From contig JBKJQN010000074.1 in NCBI GenBank assembly GCA_046593925.1, forward strand, positions 1 to 55,511: a DNA stretch of 55,511 nucleotides, given 5' to 3'. The notes beneath the pieces are model-generated. The model ran no database searches. It had not been told where the DNA came from and saw only the letters and a program-made list of their open reading frames with translations. Source of the stretch: JAYVYM01 sp046593925. Its GTDB lineage: Bacteria; Actinomycetota; Actinomycetes; Mycobacteriales; SCTD01. This document shows, piece by piece, positions 1-8,488 of this stretch; position 1 is the stretch's first letter, and the number at the start of each line of letters is the position of its first letter. Made by a program: the position numbers and the translations under genes.

Positions 1-1620
1 CGGGTGGGCCTTGCCGGCGATCACGAGCTGGACCGGACGGTCAGGGTCGAGCAGCAGGGCCTTGAGCCGGTCTTGGTCGCGCATCATCAGCGTCAGCCGC
101 TTGTACGACGGGACGCGACGTGCGAAGCCGATCGTCAGCACGTCCGGATCGAAGACGCTGGAGGTCCAGCCCAGCTCGGCCTCGGTCGCACCGCGCTGTA
201 GCCACGACTCGTGGACTCGGCGCCGGACCTCACCGACGAGCCGCTCGCGCAGCACGCGGCGGGTCTGCCAGATGGAGGTGTCTGCCACCTTGACGATGTC
301 CTCCCACCCCTGCGCCTCAGTGGTCAGGGCATTGCCGATCTCGCGCTCGGCGAGCTCGAACACCTCACGGGACACCCACGTCGGGGCGTGCACTCCGTTG
401 GTGACGCTGCTGATCGGCACTTCGGCGGTGTCGAAGCCCGGCCACAGGTCCGCAAACATCTCGCGGCTGACGATGCCGTGCAACGCGGCGACACCGTTGC
501 GCCGCTGGGCCAGCCGCAGCCCCATGTGCGCCATGTTGAAGATGCTCGGGTCCTCCTCGGCGCCGAGCTCGAGCACCCGCTCGAGCGGGACACCCGGGAA
601 GGTGCCGCCGGCAAAAACCGGCGTGAGCAGGTCCTTGGGGAAGCGGTCGATGCCGGCGGGCACAGGGGTGTGCGTGGTGAAGACCGTGCCCGCACGGACA
701 GCCTCGAGGGCCTCGTCGTAGGTCAGTCCCTCGGCGACGAGCTCGCGGACCCGCTCGATGCCCAGGAAGCCGGCGTGGCCCTCGTTGGTGTGGAACACCT
801 CGGGCGCAGGCTCTCCAGACAGAGCGGTCCAGGCGCGGATCGCACGCACCCCGCCGATGCCCAGGAGCAGCTCCTGCGCGAGCCGGTGGTCGGTGCCGCC
901 GCCGTACAGCCGGTCAGTGATCTGGCGCTCGGCTGGGCCGTTGCCCTCGACGTCGCTGTCGAGCAGCAGCAACGGCACGCGGCCAACTTGGGCCTTCCAG
1001 ACCTGGGCCCGCAAGATGCGACCTTCGGCCAAGGTGACAGCGACCTCGAGCGGCGCACCGCCCTCGCTGCGCAGCAGGGTCAGGGGCAGGCCGTGGGGGT
1101 CCAGTGGTGGGTACCGCTCCTGCTGCCAGCCCTCGGCGTTCAGGCTCTGCTTGAAGTAGCCCGCGCGGTACAGCAGGCCCACCCCGAGAATCGGGACGCC
1201 GAGATCGGAGGCGGTCTTGAGGTGGTCACCGGCCAGGATGCCGAGGCCGCCGGAGTACTGCGGGAGCACTTCGGTGATCCCGAACTCCGGTGAGAAGTAC
1301 GCGATGGAGGCCGGAGCTCCCTCCAGGGACTGATACCACTTGGGCTCGGTCAAGTAGGCCTGCAGGTCGGCATGCACGGAAGCCAGACGACCGAGGAAGG
1401 CCTGGTCCGTCGCCAGCTCCGCGATGCGCTCTGGGCTGACCTCCCCCAGGAGCCGCACGGGATCGTTGCCGACCGCCTGCCACGCCTCGGGGTCGATGCT
1501 CTCGAACAGGTCCAGGCTCGGGTGGTGCCAGGACCACCGGAGGTTCATGACCAGCTCGGCCAGCGGCGCGAGGGGCGTGGGGAGGGCGAGCCGGACCGTG
1601 AACCTGCGAAGAGCCTTCAT
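1..1620 (-). CDS. glgP: Glycogen/alpha-glucan phosphorylase, C-terminus cut by window edge
   Basis: Reverse-strand translation from an ATG at 1620 gives about 540 residues open to the window edge. It begins MKALRRFTVRLALPTPLAPL and continues with a DUF3417-type N-terminal segment (NLRWSWHHPSLDLF) and the GT35 phosphorylase body: IAYFSPEFGI, YSGGLGILAGDHLK, HTNEGHAGF, FTTHTPVPAG, NMAHMGLRLAQ, VTNGVHAPTW and YKRLTLM. The family releases glucose-1-phosphate from glycogen using pyridoxal phosphate. Homologues of this short-form type are about 850 residues, so the PLP-lysine region lies beyond the window. The start is 26 bp downstream of the sortase gene on the same strand, so co-transcription is possible, but the functions are unrelated. 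No frameshift was seen in the visible part. Confidence 0.93.
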   Translation of the reverse strand, partial: MKALRRFTVRLALPTPLAPLAELVMNLRWSWHHPSLDLFESIDPEAWQAVGNDPVRLLGEVSPERIAELATDQAFLGRLASVHADLQAYLTEPKWYQSLEGAPASIAYFSPEFGITEVLPQYSGGLGILAGDHLKTASDLGVPILGVGLLYRAGYFKQSLNAEGWQQERYPPLDPHGLPLTLLRSEGGAPLEVAVTLAEGRILRAQVWKAQVGRVPLLLLDSDVEGNGPAERQITDRLYGGGTDHRLAQELLLGIGGVRAIRAWTALSGEPAPEVFHTNEGHAGFLGIERVRELVAEGLTYDEALEAVRAGTVFTTHTPVPAGIDRFPKDLLTPVFAGGTFPGVPLERVLELGAEEDPSIFNMAHMGLRLAQRRNGVAALHGIVSREMFADLWPGFDTAEVPISSVTNGVHAPTWVSREVFELAEREIGNALTTEAQGWEDIVKVADTSIWQTRRVLRERLVGEVRRRVHESWLQRGATEAELGWTSSVFDPDVLTIGFARRVPSYKRLTLMMRDQDRLKALLLDPDRPVQLVIAGKAHP

Positions 1621-1646
1621 CTGGCCGACCCTAGCGAGTCCAGGTT

Positions 1647-2399
1647 TCAGCGAACGACACGGTGGGGCGGGACCGGTTCGCGATTGCGCGATTGGCGCAG
1701 CGGGCGCGGCGCCTTGGGCGCCCGGGGCGGGGCGACGAACGGAGTGGCAAAGACGACCGTGTTGTCCAGGTAGTGCCCTGTACGACGGTCGAACGCCCCT
1801 CCGCACGTCACCAACCGCAGACTCGGTCGGCCGTTGCCGACATATACCTCGGCTGTCGGAAAGTTGCGCTTCGGGAAGCGGCGGACGTCCTGGACCACGA
1901 AGACGGCCTGGGTACGGTCCGAGCGCGCCACGCGGATCAGGTCGCCCTTGTGGAGGTCCCGGAGGTGGAAGAAGACGCCCCGGCCCTTGTAGGAGTCCAC
2001 ATGGCCGATGAGGACCGTGGGACCGGCGTCGCCGGGATGGGCACTCCCGACGTACCAGCCGACCTTGGTCACGTCGCGGGGGACTTGGACGCTGCCGTTG
2101 GGGTTCTTGCGGAGGTCAACCAGGTCAGAGGTCAGGGCCAGCCGGTCGATGGTGACGGTGACGGGGGCGGCGTGGCGGACCACCGCGCGACGAAGCGTCA
2201 ACCGCGGCCCCACTCCGTTGTCAGCGGCTACGTCTGCGGCCATCTGCGTGCGGAGGTGATCCGCGGAGGCACTGGCGGTCGTGAGCAGGACGAGCAGGAC
2301 GAGCAGGAGGGCGAAGGGACCTCGCCCGATGTTCCACCAAACGCGTGACGCCTCCGGCCGACCAGAAGGGGTGGCCGGTCGACCGGAGGCGTGATTCAC
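1647..2399 (-). CDS. Class F-like sortase
   Basis: The product has 250 residues and a GTG start. A cytoplasmic N-terminus is followed by one hydrophobic anchor (about residues 27-45) and then a sortase beta-barrel. The catalytic set is visible: His133 in TVLIGHVDS, Cys199 in RLVTCGG, and an Arg pair at 205-206. Sortases cleave sorting signals on secreted proteins and attach them to a cell-surface acceptor; the short class F forms are common in actinobacteria. The gene starts 9 bp after the stop of the DUF4331 gene, so the two are almost certainly co-transcribed, and the DUF4331 protein is the obvious candidate substrate. The proline/arginine-rich C-terminal tail after the barrel is longer than the domain needs. 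Family assignment is firm; the exact sortase class is inferred. Confidence 0.85.
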   Translation of the reverse strand: MNHASGRPATPSGRPEASRVWWNIGRGPFALLLVLLVLLTTASASADHLRTQMAADVAADNGVGPRLTLRRAVVRHAAPVTVTIDRLALTSDLVDLRKNPNGSVQVPRDVTKVGWYVGSAHPGDAGPTVLIGHVDSYKGRGVFFHLRDLHKGDLIRVARSDRTQAVFVVQDVRRFPKRNFPTAEVYVGNGRPSLRLVTCGGAFDRRTGHYLDNTVVFATPFVAPPRAPKAPRPLRQSRNREPVPPHRVVR

Positions 2400-2408
2400 A
2401 GCGGTGTC

Positions 2409-3971
2409 CTAGGCGATCGTGCGACGACGACGCAGGACGAGCCCGGAACCGGCAAGACCGAGGCCCACCAGCGCGAGCGTGACCGGCAGCACCGGCGGAC
2501 CATCAGCGGCACCACCGAAGCCGGCAGAGACGCCACCGGTTGGGGCGTTGCCCGTCGCGGTCGAACCGCTTGAGCTCTGACCCTTGACGCTCGTGCCACG
2601 TGCCGTGGTGGCCGAGCCGGAGTGCGGCAGGGCGACGTAGGGGAACGTGTCACCGAAGGCGACGTCGTTCTCGTTCACGCCGTCACCGGCAGCGAGCGCC
2701 TCGACGAGCTTGCCGGTGCGCACAGCACCCTCGAGCGCCTGCAGCTCGATGTCGATGACGTCATCGGTGAGGCGACGGCCGTTCGGGAAGCCCGCGGTGT
2801 CCTTCGCCAGCACACCCAGTCGGTTGGCCGTTGCGGCCGGCGCGATCTTGGTGTTGAGACGAAGCTGCTCGGACGGCGTGACCTTCGGGGGCTGGTTGAG
2901 GCCCTTGATACCGGTCAGGAAGGCCGCGACCAGGTCGTCACGGGGCGCCGCCGGAGCCGGGATCTTGTAGATCGCCGCAATGAGCTTGGAGACCTCAGGG
3001 TCCTTCACGCGGTCGACCGCGGCCATGACGGTTGCGTCCTGGTCGGGGGTCAGGCTGTTGAAGGCGTCCTTGAGGTTGGCCGGCAGCACGACCTCGTTGA
3101 CCAGGGGCGCACCGAGGCGGCTGACCTGCACGAAGTCACCACCGGGCGTGGCCTTGCCGGGGCTCAGGGTGAGGGTCTGCTGGTCAGTCGTGCTCCACAC
3201 ACCGATGATCCCGGAGTCGTCACCGCCCTTGGTGAGCGAGGACGTGGGGACCTGCAGCGCGATCGAGTTGGTGTTGTAGCCGTTCAGGGTGTCGCTGCCG
3301 GCCTCCTTCAGGTTGGCGCCGTAGAGCAGGTCGAACACCCGCAGGTCCAGGAAGAACGGGTCGTCGGCCTGGCCGACAAAGCTCTGGCCGCCGTCGGTGG
3401 TCGGACTGACTGCCTCGTCCCGAAGGGCCGAGTAGTTCGGCATGGTTGCCGCACCGATGTTGGACGGGGCGACCTTGCCGGTGTCGACCAGGGTCGTGCT
3501 CTTGCCCTTGGCGTCGATCGCCTCGAGCTTGTAGGTCTGCTTGAACAGCAACGTCGGGTCGTCGAAGGAGTTCACCGCGCCGTTCGCGTACAGGAACGTG
3601 TCACCAGCGCGCTTGTCGTCGTTGGTGAAGGTCCACTGGTAGGTGATGTCTGGCTTGGCGTCGCCGTTGTTGTCGACCTTGATGTTGTAGCGGTAGCCGT
3701 CGGCGCCGAACGGGTAGAAGTTGGGCCCACCGGCTGGGTCCTCGAAGGGGATCCAGTTGGCGATGAGCGTGGTCATTTTGGCATTGTCAGGACTGACGAA
3801 CGCGTACACATCGGTGTTGTCGGACAGCGGGTTGGCCGACGTGAGCGGGGCCTCGCGGTGACTGGATGCGGAGCTCGTACCTGGCGCCAGCAGCGCTGCG
3901 CCGCTGGCGGCCAGCGCCGCAGCAGCGACACCGGCGATCGCCCTGCGTCGGGCGGTGGTCGGACGGGTCAT
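2409..3971 (-). CDS. DUF4331 family secreted, membrane-anchored protein
   Basis: The product has 520 residues from an ATG. Residues 1-36 form a signal peptide with a twin-basic RRR start and an AxxSASS exit. The mature region opens with SSHREAPLTSANPLSDNTDVYAF, a DUF4331 hallmark, and keeps family features such as NDDKRAGDTFLYANG, LDLRVFDLLYG, RLGAPLVNEV and the late GRRLTDDVIDIELQ. The C-terminus has a Ser/Gly-rich linker, a hydrophobic segment and a RRRR tail, a sorting-signal-like architecture in which LPVTL sits where LPxTG would be expected. The molecular function of DUF4331 proteins is not established. The sortase gene follows directly. Location outside the membrane is inferred from the signal peptide and the tail. 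Confidence 0.85.
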   Translation of the reverse strand: MTRPTTARRRAIAGVAAAALAASGAALLAPGTSSASSHREAPLTSANPLSDNTDVYAFVSPDNAKMTTLIANWIPFEDPAGGPNFYPFGADGYRYNIKVDNNGDAKPDITYQWTFTNDDKRAGDTFLYANGAVNSFDDPTLLFKQTYKLEAIDAKGKSTTLVDTGKVAPSNIGAATMPNYSALRDEAVSPTTDGGQSFVGQADDPFFLDLRVFDLLYGANLKEAGSDTLNGYNTNSIALQVPTSSLTKGGDDSGIIGVWSTTDQQTLTLSPGKATPGGDFVQVSRLGAPLVNEVVLPANLKDAFNSLTPDQDATVMAAVDRVKDPEVSKLIAAIYKIPAPAAPRDDLVAAFLTGIKGLNQPPKVTPSEQLRLNTKIAPAATANRLGVLAKDTAGFPNGRRLTDDVIDIELQALEGAVRTGKLVEALAAGDGVNENDVAFGDTFPYVALPHSGSATTARGTSVKGQSSSGSTATGNAPTGGVSAGFGGAADGPPVLPVTLALVGLGLAGSGLVLRRRRTIA

Positions 3972-4264
3972 GATCTCTCGTCTTCTCTACGGCCGGCAGG
4001 CGCCGGCACCTGGTGCCCGCCGGGTGGCGGGCCCCCCACTCACCCGGTGGCAGCGCGGCCAGGTCGGCCTCGCGCCCCGGGAACACAGTCGTGGTGCCGC
4101 TCGTTCGCGCTCGGCGCCGCCGCGGATTGCCCCATGGCAGGAAGTTCACCCGCGGGACTCAAGCCGGGGCTGCCGGGTGTCGATGATCCGGCCCCGCAGC
4201 GCACGCCGTCGGTCCGGTCAAGAGGTGTCATCATGCGCTGACATCGGTTGCTGACAGGAGGCGC
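3972..4264. other. Intergenic stretch upstream of the DUF4331 gene
   Basis: This 293-bp region lies between the DUF4331 start and the first recognisable part of the MFS remnant. It should hold the promoter of the minus-strand DUF4331-sortase pair. I see no protein homology, tRNA or clear terminator. It may include degraded 5' sequence of the lost efflux gene. Confidence 0.4.
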
Positions 4265-5243
4265 GTGTGGACCCGAGCGGCTGGCGCACACGGCCTGCAG
4301 GGTGTCGGGCTGGGCCTGACGTCGCTCGCGATCGCCGTCGCCCGCGACCACGTCACCGGCTTCTGGTTCGTGGCAGCCGTCAGCGCCGCGGCCCTGGGGC
4401 TGGCCGCGCTGGTGGTCCCGTCGAGCCGCGGGCGCACTGACCACCCGCTGGACGTGCTCGGCGCCCTGGCGCTGCTCGGGCTGTGGGTCCGGCGAGCTGC
4501 GGATCGCGTACCCGCTGGTGGACCTGCGGCTGGTACGGCACCGCGCGGTCCTCACCGCCGACCTGACCGGCCTGTGCGCCGGCGTCGGGATGTACCTGCT
4601 GCTCTCGCTGGTCACCCGGTTCGTCCAGACGCCGCCGAGCGCCGGCTACGGCTTCGGGTCGTCCGTTGTCGTCGCCGGCCTGGTGCTGCTGCCGGTCTCT
4701 GTCGGCAGCGTCGCCGCGAGCCGGGTCGCACCGCAGCTGGCCCGGCGCAGCTCCCCTGACCTGGTGCTGCCGATCGGCTCGCTGGTCTTCCTGGCCGCGA
4801 TGCTCAGCTTCACGCTGGCCCGCAGCAGCCTGTGGATGGTGTTCGTCACGATGGGCGTCGCCGGGCTCGGCGTCGGCTGCACCTTCGCGGCGATGCCTGG
4901 GCTGATCGTGCACGCGGTGCCGGCGCACGAGACGGGCAGCGCTACCAGCTTCAACCAGGTACTGCGCACCATCGGCTACTGCGCAGGCAGCGCCCTGTCG
5001 GCCACCGTCCTGCAGGCGCACACCCCCGTCGGGCAGGTACTGCCGCAAGGTTCGGGCTACCGCACCGCGGCCACCCTCGGGTGCATATTCTGGATGGTCA
5101 CCGCCGTCGTCAGCTTCGTGCTGCCCCGCCGGCGCGGGTCGGCCCGGTCCGGGCCGCCAAGGTCCGGGCCGCCAAGGTCTGGGCCGCCGGCGCAGGGCCG
5201 CCCCGGATACGACGTCGACGCCCTGGCCGTACGGGCCGCCTGA
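4265..5243 (+). pseudogene. DHA2-type MFS drug-efflux transporter remnant
   Basis: Two frames together give the second half of a 14-helix EmrB/QacA-like transporter. The first frame runs from about 4265 through FWFVAAVSAAALGLAALVVP and LDVLGALALLGL. The second resumes around 4485 with ELRIAYPLVDLRL and continues through the remaining helices to the stop at 5243. The N-terminal helices are absent. Near 4480-4490 the frame changes and the usual helix 7 segment is missing, so there is a deletion as well as a frameshift. The end carries a tandem RSGPP repeat. The stop overlaps the start of a TetR-type regulator, the usual arrangement for an efflux gene and its repressor. Not functional as it stands. 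Confidence 0.8.
5146..5190 (+). repeat. 15-bp tandem repeat, three copies
   Basis: The unit GGTCCGGGCCGCCAA occurs twice exactly (5146-5160 and 5161-5175), followed by a third copy with three changes (5176-5190). It encodes the repeated RSGPP near the C-terminus of the MFS remnant. The 15-bp period keeps frame, consistent with slippage. Confidence 0.9.
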
Positions 5244-5823
5244 TGGCAGGCGTGACGCCGCTGCGCCGGCGTGGGACGGGGCGGAGCCAGGACCTGCTGC
5301 TGGCCGCAGCCGCCGAGCTGTTCGCCGAACGGGGCTACGAACGGACAACCGTGCGCGAGCTCGGGGAACGGGCCGGCGTCGACCCGGCCCTGATCGCCCG
5401 CCACTTCGGCGGCAAAGCTGGGCTGTACCTGGCTGCGCTCAAGGCCGAGCTGGGCGGGCAGCTGCCGGCCGATCTGCTCGAGCGCGACCGCCGCGCCGGG
5501 CTGCTCGAGCGCCTGGACAGGCGGGGCGCCGGGCCGGTGTTCCAGGCCGCTGTTCACGCGCACGAGGAGCCCGGGGTGCAGGAGGCGGCCCGCGCCGAGC
5601 TGCACGGCCGCCTCGTCGCTCCGCTCCGGGCCCGTTTCGAGCGAGCCGGCCTGGACGGTGCGCAGCTTCGCGCGGAGGTGGCCGTCGCGGCCTCGCCGGG
5701 ATCGTGCTCGGGCGCGGCAGCGGCGCCTTCTCAGAGCTGGCCGTCGCCTCGGCCCAGGACCTCTTGGAACTGACCGGCGACCTGCTCGCCAGCCTGGACG
5801 CGCCGGCTGCCGGCGGTCGCTGA
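5243..5823 (+). pseudogene. TetR-family regulator, C-terminal frameshift
   Basis: The ATG at 5243 overlaps the MFS stop (TGATG). The N-terminus is a canonical TetR DNA-binding domain: LLLAAAAELFAERGYERTTV, then RELGERAGVDPALIARHFGG and KAGLYLAAL. The ligand-binding domain is readable to about residue 150, where the frame breaks near 5690. The annotated frame would stop at 5773. The next frame supplies the expected TetR C-terminus (LAGIVLGRGSGAFSELAVAS, then AQDLLELTGDLL) and ends at 5823. The predicted role was repression of the adjacent efflux gene. Both members are broken, so the module has decayed as a unit. A truncated DNA-binding protein could still be made. Confidence 0.78.
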
Positions 5824-6252
5824 GGGTCCAGGCCGGCAGAGGGCTGGTCGCGCCACGCCACGCCCGAAGGCCGGCATCGCCTCGCCGCTGGCCCGGAACG
5901 CCCCGTCAGGCCACTACTGCCGGTGGTGGGCAGCGACCGGTCGGCCCGAGACGAGACAGATCACGCTCTCAGTGGCACCAGGCTCTAGGTGACGCTGTGT
6001 GCGGCTGACCGAACACCGGGTCGACGTGAGACCGCTCACTCGGTCCGGGGTTTGCCTCGGCGCCAGCCGTGACCCTACTGTGACCTCCAGTCCGAGAACG
6101 CGAGAGACTGCGCCCGGTCGGCCCCGATGGCTGTCCGACACCCCTGCGTAGGCTCGTCCGCCCGGTGGCTGGGACCGCGGTCCCCCACCCGAAGCACCGT
6201 CCTTGATGCCTGCGGGCAGCGAGCGCGCGGTGCTGCCCGGAGGTTCCACACC
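5824..6252. other. Non-coding leader upstream of the transglycosylase-like gene
   Basis: About 430 bp without a convincing gene. It contains one short perfect inverted repeat, GTGAG-ACCG-CTCAC at 6026-6039, which could be an operator or weak hairpin. I looked for the conserved core of the c-di-AMP (ydaO) riboswitch, which often precedes actinobacterial cell-wall hydrolase genes, and did not find it. The length leaves room for a long 5' UTR. Confidence 0.4.
6239..6243 (+). promoter_or_regulatory. Shine-Dalgarno that selects a TTG start
   Basis: GGAGG lies 9 nt before TTG at 6253. No comparable site precedes the other in-frame candidates (6127, or GTG at 6370), so this site decides the start of the transglycosylase-like gene. 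Confidence 0.6.
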
Positions 6253-7062
6253 TTGAGCACACGCCCGTCCAGTGGTCGGCATGCCGCCGGCCGCCTCCCA
6301 CTCGCCCAGCCCCGACCGGGCCGCTCCCATGGCCGACACTCTGTTGGCACCGCTCCAGGCGACAGCGCGGTGCGCGCAACGCTACGCCGGGTGGCGCTGC
6401 TCAGCGGTGCGCTGGGCGTGCTCGCGGTCCCAATCGTGGCAACCGTCGTGACGGAGAGTTCACGCGAGGCCGCAGCCGCGGCCCGGCCAGACCCCGGAAT
6501 GCCGGCCATCGACCTGCGCGTCCTGCAGGCCTCGTACTCCGCGACCGACGCTGCAGTCGGTGAGCAGATGGCGCTGGCGACGATGCAGACCGCAGCCGAG
6601 CAGGCAGCCGCGGTGGAGGCGCAGGCTCAGGCTGCCGCGCAGGTTCAGGCTCAGGCTGTCGCTCAGGCTGAGGCGGACCGTGTCGCGCAGGAGCAGGCGG
6701 CGGCGGCCCGCGCGAGCCGTTCACGCAGCATCGCGGCGGCCCCCGCGCCCGTAGCAGCCGTCTCGGGCGACGCCCGGGCCATCGCGCAGGCGCTCTTGGC
6801 GGCCCGCGGGCAGGGCAGCCAGTTCTCCTGTCTGGACCAGCTGTGGAACCGCGAGAGCGGCTGGAGCACGTCCGCCGACAATCCGAGCAGCGACGCGTAC
6901 GGCATCCCGCAGGCGCTGCCCGGCAGCAAGATGGCGTCAGCCGGCGCTGACTGGGCTACGAGCGCGCAGACCCAGATCACCTGGGGGTTGTCCTACATCG
7001 CCGACCGCTATGGCTCGCCGTGTGCGGCGTGGGCCCACTCGCAGTCCAACGGCTGGTACTGA
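6253..7062 (+). CDS. Secreted transglycosylase/lysozyme-like protein
   Basis: From TTG 6253 the product has 269 residues. A basic N-terminus (MSTRPSSGRHAAGR) precedes a hydrophobic segment, ALLSGALGVLAVPIVATVV, that fits a signal or anchor. The middle is Ala/Gln-rich with heptad-like AQAQAAAQVQAQAVAQAEAD repeats, probably a coiled or extended wall spacer. The last 80 residues match the small actinobacterial SLT/lysozyme-like domain: LWNRESGW with the likely catalytic Glu, then DAYGIPQA, ITWGLSYIADRYGSPCAAW and a terminal SNGWY. Two cysteines in the domain may pair. The expected role is peptidoglycan cleavage outside the cell. The gene stands alone and converges on the next gene. Function is inferred from the domain. 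Confidence 0.82.
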   Translation: MSTRPSSGRHAAGRLPLAQPRPGRSHGRHSVGTAPGDSAVRATLRRVALLSGALGVLAVPIVATVVTESSREAAAAARPDPGMPAIDLRVLQASYSATDAAVGEQMALATMQTAAEQAAAVEAQAQAAAQVQAQAVAQAEADRVAQEQAAAARASRSRSIAAAPAPVAAVSGDARAIAQALLAARGQGSQFSCLDQLWNRESGWSTSADNPSSDAYGIPQALPGSKMASAGADWATSAQTQITWGLSYIADRYGSPCAAWAHSQSNGWY

Positions 7063-7101
7063 GACCCCGACCGCCGGGCAGCAACAGGCTACGTAAGCGG
7101 C

Positions 7102-7779
7102 CTACGCCTGTGCATCTGCGTCCTGGTCGGCAGCGTTCGGCGGGTACGGCGCGCCCATGACGTAAGCGCCCCACCGGCCCGGCACCCGCGGCACCGTGAC
7201 CTGGCTCGGGGCGGGGTTGGTCCTGCTGTCCATCAGGTCGCGCAGATGGTCGGCGCCGGCATCGACCCGAAAGGCGAGTTCCGCCACCGGGCCCGATGCC
7301 GGGGCGTGCGGGTGCGGTCGGGTCGGCGCCTTGCGCACGGCGTCGCTGATCCGCTGGGCCAGCAGGGCCTGCTCCGCGTCTGACAGCTGCCCCACGAGCT
7401 CCTCTGTCAGTGCCCACTCACGTTGTGCGTGGTCCTCGAGCGCGGCGGTGACCCGCCGCTCGAGGGCTTGCACCTCGTGCCCGGCGACATGAACATCGCC
7501 GGTCAGCCTGCGGTCCAGACGCCACAGGGCGCGATGCAGCGCGCGGTCCGCCTCGACGACAGGGCCCAGCCGCGCCCGGCCGTGCGGCAGGAGCCGGCGG
7601 GCGACCGGGTGGAGCACGCGGGCCACTGCCGCCAGGTGCGTCGACGTCCAAGTGACGGCGGCGAGCGACCCGACGCCCGGGTCGGCCAAGGCTGCCATGG
7701 TCGCCGCGTGCGGCTGGTCCAGCACGTGCGCAAGGACGCCGGTCACGTGCGACTGACCGAGCGGAGGAACAGAGGTCAT
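7102..7779 (-). CDS. Helical protein, possibly hemerythrin-like
   Basis: From ATG 7779 (preceded by GGGAG, 7-nt spacing) the product has 225 residues; an upstream in-frame start at 7827 is less well supported. The first 150 residues are predicted to be helical, with well-spaced histidines: THLAAVARVLHPVARRLLP, EADRALHRALWRLDRRL and EDHAQREWALTEEL. This pattern recalls actinobacterial HHE/hemerythrin-type four-helix bundles, but I cannot confirm a full metal-ligand set. The C-terminal 70 residues are Pro-rich and probably disordered, with no signal peptide. It lies downstream of the HAD gene on the same strand but 119 bp away, so it likely has its own promoter. The function remains open. Confidence 0.5.
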   Translation of the reverse strand: MTSVPPLGQSHVTGVLAHVLDQPHAATMAALADPGVGSLAAVTWTSTHLAAVARVLHPVARRLLPHGRARLGPVVEADRALHRALWRLDRRLTGDVHVAGHEVQALERRVTAALEDHAQREWALTEELVGQLSDAEQALLAQRISDAVRKAPTRPHPHAPASGPVAELAFRVDAGADHLRDLMDSRTNPAPSQVTVPRVPGRWGAYVMGAPYPPNAADQDADAQA

Positions 7780-7831
7780 GGGCTGGCTCCCGGGCGCGGG
7801 ATGGCGCCTGCGGCGTGGTGACTCCATCCGC

Positions 7832-7846
7832 TCGGGCGTTGCCCGA
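7832..7846 (-). terminator. Possible hairpin after the HAD gene
   Basis: The inverted repeat TCGGGC-GTT-GCCCGA lies about 55 bp downstream of the HAD stop in its reading direction. No U-tract follows, so this could equally be an operator for the next gene. Confidence 0.25.
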
Positions 7847-7898
7847 AGTGTTTACTCGTGTGCGGGGGTTGTCCATGGTCTGCGGCGGCCGATGCACC

Positions 7899-8468
7899 TC
7901 ACGGCGGGGCCTGCAGGAAGGCCTGGACCGCGGCCAGCTGGCGGGCCACCAGACCGGTCAGCGGGTCGGGAGCGACGAGTAGGCAGTCGGCGTGGCCGCG
8001 TAGCCACGCCCGGGCCGCGGGGTCTGCGGCGAGATCGTCGTCGACCCAGACCAGCCGGCGCCCAGGCTGCCGGCCCACCAGTGCGCGTACCACGTCCAGC
8101 TTCCACCACGTGCCGGTCAGCCGGTCAGGGCCGGCGGGGGTCACCGCCGAGAGGGCGCCGGGCTCATCCGCAGCGGGCGCGGCCGGGCCGTCCGGAGTCC
8201 CGGCGACCGGCAGCTCGGGCAGGCCGAGTAGGTCGCGCAGTCCATCGTTGGCGGCGTGGCCCCAGGTGGTCAGCCACCGCACGTCGGCCGTCGCCGCCCA
8301 GCCCCGGACAGCATCGACGACGGTCGGCGAGAACCGGATCGGCCAGTGGCGCCCCAGGGCACCCGCCGAGCCGCGCTGCCAATCGTCCCAGGAGTCGTCG
8401 GCCGGCCCGAGCGCGTTCAGCACACCGTCGACGTCCAGGAGCACCAGGGGTCGCATGCGGGACGGCAT
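7899..8468 (-). CDS. HAD-superfamily phosphatase (HAD_SAK_2-like)
   Basis: The product has 189 residues from an ATG. All four HAD motifs are present: motif I LVLLDVDGVLN (residues about 8-18), motif II threonine in RWLTTWGHAAN, motif III lysine in GTWWKLDVV, and motif IV RLVWVDDDLAAD. This resembles the HAD_SAK_2 family, named after HAD domains in bacterial RNA-repair ('Swiss army knife') proteins; most are uncharacterised. The gene begins 20 bp after the recD stop on the same strand, so it is probably the last gene of the recCBD operon, which suggests a link to nucleic-acid end processing or nucleotide clean-up. That link is inference from position only. Confidence 0.75.
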   Translation of the reverse strand: MPSRMRPLVLLDVDGVLNALGPADDSWDDWQRGSAGALGRHWPIRFSPTVVDAVRGWAATADVRWLTTWGHAANDGLRDLLGLPELPVAGTPDGPAAPAADEPGALSAVTPAGPDRLTGTWWKLDVVRALVGRQPGRRLVWVDDDLAADPAARAWLRGHADCLLVAPDPLTGLVARQLAAVQAFLQAPP

Positions 8469-8488
8469 ACCCCACCGCCGGCCGATGC

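Noticed and set aside
5900..6252. c-di-AMP (ydaO) riboswitch before the transglycosylase-like gene
   Set aside because: The conserved GGGGTGAA-like and GGGGGACCC-like core segments are not present in this region.
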